35,452 bases of DNA from Hyphomicrobiales bacterium (GTDB taxonomy: Bacteria; Pseudomonadota; Alphaproteobacteria; Rhizobiales; Methyloligellaceae). This document shows positions 1 to 7,445 of this stretch, in pieces. Numbering within the stretch: the stretch's first letter is position 1; each line of letters opens with the position of its first letter. The translations under genes were made by a program, and so were the position numbers. The stretch is taken from positions 1 through 35,452 of the forward strand of contig JANQLP010000051.1 of NCBI GenBank assembly GCA_028280515.1, written 5' to 3'. A model generated the notes under the pieces. That model had not been told where the DNA came from. It saw nothing but the letters and a program-made list of their open reading frames with translations, and searched no databases.

Positions 1-77
1 AGCGATTCCGGTGCGGCCGACCCAAGCCGGGGGCCAAGTCCGGAGCTGCGTTCTGGTATCGCACCCGCCTTTCGCGG
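1..77 (+). promoter_or_regulatory. possible 3' end of a cobalamin riboswitch
   Basis: This leader precedes a cobalamin operon. Bases 24-40 (AGCCGGGGGCC then AAGTCC) and 35-46 (AGTCCGGAGCTGC) each loosely resemble the B12 box, whose consensus is approximately AGCCAGGAGACCTGCC. Neither is a clean match, and the 5' part of any aptamer would lie before base 1. Bases 63-68 and 74-79 form a 6-bp hairpin (ACCCGC/GCGGGT). The call rests mainly on position and on the ribosome-site hairpin that follows. An unrelated structured leader is equally possible. Confidence 0.3.
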
Positions 78-127
78 GTCTGCCTCCTGACGTGAACCGC
101 GCCGTCCCGAAACCACAGGAGGCAGAC
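78..127 (+). promoter_or_regulatory. ribosome-site-sequestering hairpin before the cob operon
   Basis: Bases 78-89 (GTCTGCCTCCTG) and 116-127 (CAGGAGGCAGAC) are perfect 12-bp reverse complements separated by a 26-base loop. The 3' arm contains the complete Shine-Dalgarno AGGAGG at 117-122 and ends directly against the ATG at 128. Folding would therefore block initiation. The 5' arm shares its first two bases with the upstream hairpin 63-79, so the two helices compete slightly. This is the layout expected of a translational riboswitch or attenuator. The helix is seen directly; its control by cobalamin is inferred. Confidence 0.7.
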
Positions 128-331
128 ATGACTGCACGCATTTCGACTTTTCTTTTCGCTCTTGTTGCATCCGCGACGCAGGCGCTGGCCCATCCCGGAC
201 ATATCGCCGAAAACGGACACGGACATGACCACTGGATTATCTATGTCCTGGCGATCTGCGTCGTTTCGGGCATCATCGCCTGGCGGCTTAATCGCGCCAA
301 GAATGCAACGAAAGCGAAGCGGCGGGACTGA
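128..331 (+). CDS. small His-rich membrane protein of the cobalamin operon
   Basis: A 67-residue protein. Residues 1-21 look like a signal peptide ending ALA, followed by a histidine-rich periplasmic stretch (HPGH, then HGHDH), one transmembrane segment (about residues 36-53) and a basic cytoplasmic tail. Small HPGH-type proteins of this shape occur next to cobalamin genes in alphaproteobacteria (I believe DUF6732, from memory). A role in binding or delivering cobalt to the neighbouring CbiX is plausible but inferred. The ATG at 128 is chosen because of the AGGAGG at 117-122. An upstream start at 11 would translate the structured leader and is unlikely. It ends 3 bases before cbiX. Confidence 0.75.
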   Translation: MTARISTFLFALVASATQALAHPGHIAENGHGHDHWIIYVLAICVVSGIIAWRLNRAKNATKAKRRD

Positions 332-334
332 ACC

Positions 335-1360
335 ATGGCTGACAAAATAGGCGTCATGGTCTGCGGACACGGCAGCCGTGACGAAGGTGCGGTGCGGGAG
401 TTTGCCCGCGTCGCCGAGGGCCTGCGCGAGCTCATGCCGGATACGCCGATCGAATATGGCTATCTGGAGTTCGCCCGTCCCATCATCCGCGATGGCCTCG
501 ACAAGTTACGCGATCAAGGCGTCACGCGCGTGCTCGCGGTACCGGGCATGCTGTTCGCCGCCGGCCACGTGAAGAACGACATCCCGTCGGTTCTGAACAC
601 CTATGCGGCCCAGAATGACGGGATCAGGATCGAACTCGGCAAGGAACTCGGGATCGATCCGAAGATGATCCGGGCCGCCGGTGCGCGAATTCAGGAAGCG
701 CTCGACAACGCGCCCCCCGACGTCCCGCGCGAGGAGACGCTACTCGTCGTCGTCGGACGCGGCGCGTCGGACCCGGACGCCAACGGCAACGTCACCAAGG
801 TGATGCGCCTGTTGTGGGAGGGGTTCGGCTTCGGCTGGGGCGAAACGGTCTATTCCGGCGTCACCTTTCCGCTCGTCGAGCCGGGGCTGGACCATGCCGC
901 CCGTCTCGGCTTCAAGCGGATCATCGTGTTCCCTTACTTCCTGTTCACCGGCGTGCTCATCCGGCGGATTTACGAGCACACCGACCGGGTCGCCGCACGG
1001 CATCCCGACATCGAGTTCATCAAGGCGCCCTACCTCAACGACCATCCGCTTCTCATCGAGACCTTCAAGGAACGGGCCGAGCAGATTCTCACCGGCGACA
1101 CGGCCATGAACTGCGGTGGTTGCAAGTACCGCACGCAAGTGCTTGGCTTTGAGGATCAGGTGGGTCTGGTGCAGGAAAGCCACCACCATCATGTGGAGGG
1201 CATCGGCACGGGACATGATCACGCCCACGACCACCACCATGCGCATCATCATGGACATGGGAATGGGCACGGCCACGACCATGGGCACGGGCACGGGCAC
1301 GATCACCACCACCCCTACCCCCATGCCGACCACCCGCTGGGGCCGAAGACACTGAAGTAA
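335..1360 (+). CDS. cbiX: sirohydrochlorin cobaltochelatase CbiX with His-rich tail
   Basis: CbiX inserts Co2+ into sirohydrochlorin, the committed step of the cobalt-early cobalamin route. The 341-residue protein has two tandem chelatase half-domains. The first begins with a VCGHGSRDEG motif (His12) and includes a GHVKNDIP segment. Residues 258-263 are MNCGGC, the MxCxxC motif that binds an Fe-S cluster in long CbiX proteins. Residues 283-333 contain 25 histidines in 51 positions, a likely metal store. The gene follows the small His-rich membrane protein and precedes cobH, so metal supply and insertion are encoded together. CbiX next to CbiG argues for early cobalt insertion rather than the CobNST route. 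Confidence 0.93.
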   Translation: MADKIGVMVCGHGSRDEGAVREFARVAEGLRELMPDTPIEYGYLEFARPIIRDGLDKLRDQGVTRVLAVPGMLFAAGHVKNDIPSVLNTYAAQNDGIRIELGKELGIDPKMIRAAGARIQEALDNAPPDVPREETLLVVVGRGASDPDANGNVTKVMRLLWEGFGFGWGETVYSGVTFPLVEPGLDHAARLGFKRIIVFPYFLFTGVLIRRIYEHTDRVAARHPDIEFIKAPYLNDHPLLIETFKERAEQILTGDTAMNCGGCKYRTQVLGFEDQVGLVQESHHHHVEGIGTGHDHAHDHHHAHHHGHGNGHGHDHGHGHGHDHHHPYPHADHPLGPKTLK

Positions 1361-1370
1361 GGGAAAAGGC

Positions 1371-2006
1371 GTGCCTGGTCTCGCGTACCTCAAGGATCCG
1401 AACGCGATCTATGCGCGTTCCTTCGAAGCGATCCTGCACGAGTCTGATCTCTCCGCTCTGCCCGAGCCGGTGCGTGATGTTGCCGTGCGCATGATCCACG
1501 CATGCGGCATGCCGGACATCGTCGAAGACCTGCGCTTCAGCGCCGACGTCGCCGACGCCGGGCGGGCGGCCCTCGCCGAAGGCGCTCCGGTGCTTGCCGA
1601 CTGCGAGGCGGTTTCCGCCGCCATCGCCCGGCGGTCCCTGCCGGCGGACAACGAGGTGATCTGTACGCTCAATGATCCGCGCACGCCGGACCTCGCGCGC
1701 GATCTTGGGACGACACGGTCGGCAGCCGCCACTTCACTGTGGGGGCCAAAGCTCGACGGTGCGGTCGTTGTGATCGGCAATGCGCCGACGGCGCTGTTCG
1801 CCTTGCTCGAGGCCCTGGACGCGGGCGCGCCACACCCCGCCGCACTCGTCGCCACACCAGTGGGGTTTGTCGGCGCGGCAGAGTCCAAACAAGAACTGGC
1901 GCGCGACCCGCGCGGCGTCCCCTTTCTGACTCTGGCCGGGCGGCGCGGCGGGTCGGCAATCGCCGCCGCCGCGCTCAACGCCATGTCGATCGCCGCCAGC
2001 AAATGA
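1371..2006 (+). CDS. cobH: precorrin-8X methylmutase CobH
   Basis: CobH/CbiC moves the methyl group from C11 to C12, producing hydrogenobyrinic acid or, with metal, cobyrinic acid. The protein has 211 residues, normal for the family. It begins with the expected LKDPNAIYARSFE-type N-terminus, and His43 in the segment RMIHACGM matches the catalytic histidine known from P. denitrificans CobH. The start is GTG at 1371, preceded by an AAGGGAAAAGG purine run. The stop overlaps the ATG of cobL (ATGA at 2003-2006), suggesting translational coupling. Confidence 0.95.
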   Translation: MPGLAYLKDPNAIYARSFEAILHESDLSALPEPVRDVAVRMIHACGMPDIVEDLRFSADVADAGRAALAEGAPVLADCEAVSAAIARRSLPADNEVICTLNDPRTPDLARDLGTTRSAAATSLWGPKLDGAVVVIGNAPTALFALLEALDAGAPHPAALVATPVGFVGAAESKQELARDPRGVPFLTLAGRRGGSAIAAAALNAMSIAASK

Positions 2007-3208
2007 GCGCGTGGCTCACCATACTCGGCGTCGGACCGGAAGGTGTGGATGGCCTCACCGCGCCGGCACGGGCCCTGCTCGATACTGCCGATGTGGTCGT
2101 GGGTTCAGAGCGCGTGCTCAAAGACGTCTCCCTCGAAAAGGCCGAACTCCATGCCTGGTCATCGCCGATGGACGACACGCTCGACCAGCTTGACGGCTGG
2201 AAAGGACGGAACGTCGTTGTCTTCGCAACAGGCGATCCGATGCATTTTGGCGTCGGCGCCACGCTCGCCCGGCGCATTCCGCTGGAGGAGATGGCGGTCG
2301 TTCCCACGTCTTCGGCCTTCAGTCTTGCTGCCGCGCGACTCAAATGGCCATTGCAGGACGTGGAGACGCTATCGCTTCATGGCCGCCCCGTTCCCGCACT
2401 GCATCCTTTTGTGCAACCCGGCGCCAGGCTGCTCGTCCTGACGGCAGGCAACGAGACCGTCCATGCCGTCTCGGCTTTGCTGATGGCGCGCGGTTTCGGA
2501 AAGAGCGTGCTGAGCGTGCTTGAGCATATGGGCGGCGCGGACGAGCGTACCGTCACGCTGCCTGCCGATGAGTGCGAGGGCAAGGAGTTCGCCGATTTCA
2601 ACACGCTTGCCATCGAGTGCGTCGCCGGGTCGGATGCGCAAGTGCTTCCCCGCGTTCCGGGCTTGCCCGACGACGCCTTCAGGAATGACGGGCAACTCAC
2701 CAAGCGCGATATTCGGGCCATAACCCTTTCCGCGCTCGCCCCTTCGCCCAAGGCCCTGCTGTGGGACGTAGGAGCCGGTTGCGGCTCCATTGCCATCGAA
2801 TGGATGCGTTCGGCACCGGGTGCGCGGGCAATTGCCTTTGAGCGTCATGAAGACCGCATTAGAATGATCGCGGAAAATGCGGTGGCGTTGGGCGCGCCCG
2901 ATCTCGACATTGTGTCGGGGGATGTTGCAGACTCGCTGGGCGGGCATCCGGCGCCGTCTGCAGTGTTCCACGGTGGCGCGACGACGAATGATGATGTCTT
3001 CGAGACGTGTTGGAAGGCACTCGCGCCGGGCGGACGGTTTGTCTCGAACGCGGTGACGCTCGAAGGCGACGCGGCGCTGATGGCACGGCACGGAAAGCAT
3101 GGCGGCGAGCTTGTTCGCATCGACGTGTCCCATGTCGGGCCTGTCGGATCGCGCCGGGTCATGCGTCCGCGTATGAGCGTGCTGCAGTGGCGTGCGGTGA
3201 AGGGGTAA
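2003..3208 (+). CDS. cobL: precorrin-6Y C5,15-methyltransferase (decarboxylating) CobL
   Basis: CobL methylates C5 and C15 of precorrin-6B and decarboxylates the C12 acetate side chain. The 401-residue protein is a fusion of the CbiE and CbiT activities. The N-terminal tetrapyrrole methylase domain (about 1-205) begins with ILGVGPEG. The C-terminal Rossmann methyltransferase domain shows SAM motif I, WDVGAGCGS, at residues 254-262. The start is the ATG overlapping the cobH stop. A much longer upstream reading frame exists but overlaps cobH out of frame and is rejected. cobI follows 5 bases after the stop. Confidence 0.95.
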   Translation: MSAWLTILGVGPEGVDGLTAPARALLDTADVVVGSERVLKDVSLEKAELHAWSSPMDDTLDQLDGWKGRNVVVFATGDPMHFGVGATLARRIPLEEMAVVPTSSAFSLAAARLKWPLQDVETLSLHGRPVPALHPFVQPGARLLVLTAGNETVHAVSALLMARGFGKSVLSVLEHMGGADERTVTLPADECEGKEFADFNTLAIECVAGSDAQVLPRVPGLPDDAFRNDGQLTKRDIRAITLSALAPSPKALLWDVGAGCGSIAIEWMRSAPGARAIAFERHEDRIRMIAENAVALGAPDLDIVSGDVADSLGGHPAPSAVFHGGATTNDDVFETCWKALAPGGRFVSNAVTLEGDAALMARHGKHGGELVRIDVSHVGPVGSRRVMRPRMSVLQWRAVKG

Positions 3209-3213
3209 ATGTT

Positions 3214-3918
3214 ATGGCGACGCAGGGAACCCTGTTTGGTGTTGGTGTGGGCCCTGGCGACCCGAAGCTGATGACCATCAAGGCAGGCGAAGTGATCCGC
3301 GCGGCCGACATCCTCGCCTATCCGGTGAACAGCGCCGGAGAAAGCCAGGCCCGGTCAATCGCTGCCCCGATCATCGACGACGCCGCGACGGAGCTGCCGC
3401 TCCATATCCCCATGAATGTCGATCCCGATCCCGCGCGCGACGCCTATGATTCAGCCGCGAACCAGATCTCGACCTTTCTGCTCTCCGGCAAGAGCGTCGC
3501 CTATCTGTGTCTCGGCGACCCGATGTTCTACGGCAGCTTCATGTACCTGGCCTCCCGGATGGGGCTTTCGCACAAGATCGAGATCGTGCCCGGCGTCACG
3601 TCGCTCTCCGCCTGCGCGGCGCAGACGCGCATGCCGCTCGCCGGGCGCACCGACATTCTCAGTGTCATTCCGGCAACGCTGGAGGAGCCGGAGCTCGAGG
3701 CGGCGCTGACGCACACCGACACCGCCGTCGTCATCAAGGTCGGACGCCACATGAAGAAGGTCCGCGACACGCTGCGCAGGCTCGGTCTGTCGGGCAACGC
3801 GCTCATGGTCGAGAACGGCAGCACCGAAGGGGAACGGATCACTCTCGTGGAACAGGTGACCGACGACACCAAGCCGTACTTCTCGACCATTCTCGTCGCC
3901 CGGCGGGACGCCTCGTGA
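3214..3918 (+). CDS. cobI: precorrin-2 C20-methyltransferase CobI
   Basis: CobI/CbiL adds the C20 methyl group to precorrin-2 or to cobalt-sirohydrochlorin. The 234-residue product has the usual length and fold of a tetrapyrrole methylase. Residues 10-16 are the SAM-loop GVGPGDP, followed by the DPKLMTIKA segment typical of the family, and later LGDPMFYGS and VPGVTSLSA. The chosen ATG at 3214 follows the GTGAAGGGG purine stretch at the end of cobL. The stop overlaps the GTG start of the next gene (GTGA at 3915-3918). Specificity for free or cobalt-loaded substrate cannot be read from the sequence. Confidence 0.94.
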   Translation: MATQGTLFGVGVGPGDPKLMTIKAGEVIRAADILAYPVNSAGESQARSIAAPIIDDAATELPLHIPMNVDPDPARDAYDSAANQISTFLLSGKSVAYLCLGDPMFYGSFMYLASRMGLSHKIEIVPGVTSLSACAAQTRMPLAGRTDILSVIPATLEEPELEAALTHTDTAVVIKVGRHMKKVRDTLRRLGLSGNALMVENGSTEGERITLVEQVTDDTKPYFSTILVARRDAS

Positions 3919-5729
3919 CGCCGCCCCCGGCCATTCTCGTGCTCGGACCGTCGGCCCTGGAGACGGCGCATCGCATCCGCGCGGGCCTTGGTCCTTGCGA
4001 GATACACGGACGCGCGGCCCGCGTGCCGGAGGCCGACGTCGCGTTCGAGGGAACCGCCGCGCACTTGCGGAAACTGTTCCAGAAAGGCGTGCCGATCATC
4101 GGTCTCTGCGCCTCGGGCATCCTCATCCGCGCACTGGCGCCTCTGCTGTCGGACAAGACGTCCGAACCGCCCGTCATTGCCGTGGCGGAGGACGGCTCGG
4201 CCGTCGTACCGCTGCTTGGCGGACATACCGGCGCAAACGAGCTGGCGCACCGAATTGCGGAGGCGCTGAATGCTGAACCCGCCATCACCACGGCCGGAGA
4301 TGTCCGCTTCGGCATTGCCCTCGATGACCCGCCCGACGGGTGGGCGCTGGCGAACCCGGCGAATGCAAAAGACGTGACTGCCGCGCTCCTTGCCGGTGCG
4401 CACGCTCAAATGCGCGGACACCTTCCCTGGCTCGAGGCGTCCGGTCTGCCGACCGCCGAGGGCGGTAACATCGAACTCGTGAGCACGGTTCGTGTGGACG
4501 CAGGATCACCTAAAAAACTGATCTACAACCCGAAAACATTGGCGCTTGGGCTGGGTTGCGAACGCAACTGCACGGCGGACGAGCTGATCGGTCTGGTCCG
4601 CTCGACGCTCGCTGAAAACGATCTGACATCCGCCTCCCTGGCCCTTGTCGCCTCGATCGAACTCAAGGCCGACGAGGACGCCGTCCACGCGGTTGCGGCA
4701 CATTTTGGCGTGCCCGCGAGATTCCTGTCCGCCGAAGTACTCAGCCGGGAGGGGCCGCGCCTCAAAAACCCGTCGACGGTGGTAATGCGCGAGGTCGGCT
4801 GTCCCGGCGTCGCCGAAGGTGCCGCGCTCGCCGGTGCCGGCCCGGACGGAACGTTGCTGGTCGAGAAAACGAAATCGCGACGCGCTACCTGCGCCGTCGG
4901 GGTCGCGCGCGAGCCGATCGACGCGCATTCCATCGGGCGCGCACGCGGCGCGCTCTCGGTGGTCGGGGTCGGCCCCGGCAGCGCGGACTGGCGCACGGCG
5001 GAAGCGGTCGCACTGCTCTCCGACGCGACGGACTGGGTCGGTTATGGCCTGTATCTCGATCTCGTGTCCGACCTCAGGGGTAAGACGCGCGAGCACCGCT
5101 TCGACCTCGGCCAGGAGGAAACACGCGCGCGCCATGCGCTGGAACTCGCCGGCGAGGGCCGCGACGTGGCGCTGGTCTGCTCCGGCGACGCGGGCATCTA
5201 CGCCATGGCGAGCCTTGTCCATGAGCTTCTCGACCCCGAAGGCGTGGCCGCACCGGTCTCGGATGCGGCGCGCCGCGTCAGAATCACCGTCGCGCCGGGC
5301 ATTTCCGCATTGCAGGCCGCGGCGGCGCGCGTGGGGGCTCCCATCGGCCATGATTTCTGCGCCATCTCACTGTCCGATCTGCTGACGCCGTGGGAGACCA
5401 TCGAAAAGCGTCTCTTGGCTGCCGCAAACGGCGATTTCGTCGTCGCACTGTACAATCCGCGGTCACGGCGGCGGCAACGTCAGCTTGAGCACGCGATCGA
5501 GATCCTTCGCGCGCACCGTCCGCCGACAACCCCCGTCGTGGTCGCCGCGAGCCTCGGGCGCGCCGACGAAAAGGTGCGTGTCACCACCCTGAGCGAACTC
5601 GATCCGGAAACCGTCGACATGATGAGCGTGCTGCTCATCGGCGCCACGCAGACGCGGCGCGCCGGTGCCGCCCATGAGCCACGCGTCTACACGCCGCGCG
5701 GTTACGACACCAAGGCGCGGCAGGGATGA
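3915..5729 (+). CDS. cobJ: CbiG-CobJ fusion: cobalt-precorrin-5A hydrolase / precorrin-3B C17-methyltransferase
   Basis: A 604-residue bifunctional protein. Residues 1 to about 200 are the CbiG N-terminal and middle regions (GLCASGILIRALAP at 63-76, GGHTGAN at 102-108). About 208-330 is the CbiG C-terminal/CobE domain (ALGLGCERN and the CPGVAEGAAL segment). About 346-604 is a complete tetrapyrrole methylase of the CobJ/CbiH type, opening with VVGVGPGSADW. CbiG opens the delta-lactone ring during cobalt-dependent ring contraction; CobJ/CbiH methylates C17 and contracts the ring, so the fusion joins consecutive steps. The GTG start overlaps the cobI stop, and the stop overlaps the cobM ATG. Confidence 0.93.
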   Translation: MTPPPAILVLGPSALETAHRIRAGLGPCEIHGRAARVPEADVAFEGTAAHLRKLFQKGVPIIGLCASGILIRALAPLLSDKTSEPPVIAVAEDGSAVVPLLGGHTGANELAHRIAEALNAEPAITTAGDVRFGIALDDPPDGWALANPANAKDVTAALLAGAHAQMRGHLPWLEASGLPTAEGGNIELVSTVRVDAGSPKKLIYNPKTLALGLGCERNCTADELIGLVRSTLAENDLTSASLALVASIELKADEDAVHAVAAHFGVPARFLSAEVLSREGPRLKNPSTVVMREVGCPGVAEGAALAGAGPDGTLLVEKTKSRRATCAVGVAREPIDAHSIGRARGALSVVGVGPGSADWRTAEAVALLSDATDWVGYGLYLDLVSDLRGKTREHRFDLGQEETRARHALELAGEGRDVALVCSGDAGIYAMASLVHELLDPEGVAAPVSDAARRVRITVAPGISALQAAAARVGAPIGHDFCAISLSDLLTPWETIEKRLLAAANGDFVVALYNPRSRRRQRQLEHAIEILRAHRPPTTPVVVAASLGRADEKVRVTTLSELDPETVDMMSVLLIGATQTRRAGAAHEPRVYTPRGYDTKARQG

Positions 5730-6499
5730 CCGTCCATTTCATCGGCGCCGGACCGGGCGCGGCGGACCTGATCACCGTGCGCGGGCTGGAACTCATCCGC
5801 CGCTGCCCCGTGTGTCTCTACGCCGGATCTCTGGTGCCGAAAGAGGTCGTCACGGCGGCGCCAACGGACGCCCGCGTGCGCGATACCGCGCCGATGACGC
5901 TCGGCGAAATCATCGGCGAAATGGAAACAGCACATGCTCAGGGGCACGATGTCGCCCGGGTCCATTCAGGCGACCCGTCGTTATACGGCGCCGTTGCCGA
6001 GCAGATGCGTGCGCTCGATGCGCGCGGCATTCCCTACGACGTGACGCCGGGCGTGCCGGCTTTCGCCGCGGCCGCGGCCGCACTCAAGACGGAACTCACC
6101 CTTCCCGAAATCGCACAGACGGTGATCCTCACCCGCACGTCGGGCAAGGCCTCACGCATGCCGGAGCGGGAAACACTCGATATATTGGGCCGCTCGGGCG
6201 CGACCCTCGCGATCCATCTTTCCGTCAGGAACCTCAAGGCCGTCGAGCGGGAGCTGACGCCGCATTACGGGACCGATTGCCCGGTCGTCGTCGTGTATCG
6301 GGCAAGCTGGCCGGATGAACAGATCATCAGAAGCACGCTTGGCGACATCTGGCGGAAGGTCCGCGAAGCCAAGATTACCCGCACGGCACTCGTGCTTGTC
6401 GGGCCTGTTCTGGGCGAGCGGGCATTTCGCGACTCCGCACTCTACGACGCGGCGCACGAGCACATTCTGCGCAACCGCAAGACCAAGGCAGCAACCTAG
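5726..6499 (+). CDS. cobM: precorrin-4 C11-methyltransferase CobM
   Basis: CobM/CbiF methylates C11 of precorrin-4. The 257-residue product is the normal length. It begins with the SAM loop GAGPGAADL at residues 7-15, followed by LIRRCPVCLYAGSLVP, a strong family signature. Later segments HSGDPSLYGA and TPGVPAFAAAA fit the methylase active site. It starts in an ATGA overlap with the cbiG-cobJ stop. It is the last gene of the first plus-strand block, and its 3' end overlaps the convergent cobK by 4 bases. Confidence 0.95.
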   Translation: MTVHFIGAGPGAADLITVRGLELIRRCPVCLYAGSLVPKEVVTAAPTDARVRDTAPMTLGEIIGEMETAHAQGHDVARVHSGDPSLYGAVAEQMRALDARGIPYDVTPGVPAFAAAAAALKTELTLPEIAQTVILTRTSGKASRMPERETLDILGRSGATLAIHLSVRNLKAVERELTPHYGTDCPVVVVYRASWPDEQIIRSTLGDIWRKVREAKITRTALVLVGPVLGERAFRDSALYDAAHEHILRNRKTKAAT

Positions 6500-7245
6500 T
6501 CTAACGCCCGCTCGATGAGCGCGATCATCTCGTCGACGCTTCGCACGGTCGAAACCACGGGTTTTTCGGGTCGCCCCACCATGATCACCGGCAAGTTGAG
6601 CGCACGGGCCGCGGAGATTTTCGCCACCGTCGCGTCGCCACCGGAATTCTTCGTCACCAGCACGTCGATTCGCCGGGCCGTCACCAATGCCTTCTCGTCC
6701 TCAAGCGTGAAAGGCGGTCGCGCGAGGATGATCTCGGCATGCTCCGGAACGGGACAATCGGGTCGCTCGATCATCCGCGCGATAACGGCGACATCGTCAC
6801 GCGCGAGAAACGGCGCGATCTCCTGACGGCCGACCGTCACCAGCGCGCGCGCGCCTTTCGGTATCGCCTGTGCGGCGGCGGCAATATCGGCAACCTCGGC
6901 CCAGCGATCGCCGGGCCGTTTTGTCCAGGGCGCACGTTCGAGACGCAGGCAGGCAATCCCCGCCGCGTCCGCCGCCTGTGCGGCATTCGACGACATCTGC
7001 ACGGCGAATGGATGTACCGCGTCGATGAGCAGATCAATGTCCCTCTCTTCAAGAAACGACCGCAAGCCTTCCGATCCGCCGAATCCGCCTGATCGGACCC
7101 GGCCCGCGATGGGTTTGGGTTCGCGCGTCACACCAGTCAGCGATGTCGTCACCGAGAACCGCGCGTCAACGTCGAGCCGTTCCGCCAAACGCCGTGCCTG
7201 CTCCGTGCCGCCAAGGATGAGGATGCTGGAGCGTTCACGGGGCAT
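6496..7245 (-). CDS. cobK: precorrin-6A reductase CobK
   Basis: CobK/CbiJ reduces precorrin-6A, or its cobalt form, with NADPH. The 249-residue product has the family length. The N-terminus SSILILGGTEQARRLAE carries the dinucleotide-binding GGT-A motif. LLIDAVHPFAVQMS and the C-terminal LVTKNSGGDATVAKI segment are characteristic. The ATG at 7245 is chosen; longer frames would cover the cbiD-like remnant. The gene runs opposite to cobM and cobA. Its start overlaps the end of the remnant by 11 bases, which suggests it was once the downstream partner of a full cbiD. Confidence 0.94.
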   Translation of the reverse strand: MPRERSSILILGGTEQARRLAERLDVDARFSVTTSLTGVTREPKPIAGRVRSGGFGGSEGLRSFLEERDIDLLIDAVHPFAVQMSSNAAQAADAAGIACLRLERAPWTKRPGDRWAEVADIAAAAQAIPKGARALVTVGRQEIAPFLARDDVAVIARMIERPDCPVPEHAEIILARPPFTLEDEKALVTARRIDVLVTKNSGGDATVAKISAARALNLPVIMVGRPEKPVVSTVRSVDEMIALIERALD

Positions 7246-7384
7246 GGGCGATGACCCTGCCCTGCCGGTCGACGATAACCACATCGGCCTTGACGATACC
7301 AACGCGCATCGCAGCGGTCGCGCACGCACCTGTCGTCCGTCCCCGCCGAAGCCTCCGGCCTTCCCGGTTTTCGGTAGCGGTCAT
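7235..7384 (-). pseudogene. cbiD: 49-codon remnant resembling CbiD
   Basis: The frame encodes 49 residues. Residues 11-24 (RLRRGRTTGACATA) closely match the conserved N-terminus of CbiD, the cobalt-precorrin-5B C1-methyltransferase, normally about 350-370 residues long. The rest (KADVVIVDRQGRVIAHAP) resembles, from memory, how CbiD proteins end. This would be explained by a large in-frame internal deletion joining the two termini. The frame ends inside the first codons of cobK, in a different frame. It could alternatively be a retained short peptide. The homology is read by eye from a short motif. Confidence 0.6.
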
Positions 7385-7445
7385 GGCCACGACTCTATAC
7401 ACCTGAGCCGCCAACTCTCCTACACTGGTTAGCTTCTTCAAATCT

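Noticed and set aside
1188-1335. Tandem GGGCACGGGCAC-like DNA repeats as a satellite or regulatory array
   Set aside because: They are the codon-level consequence of the His-Gly-rich CbiX tail and stay in frame.
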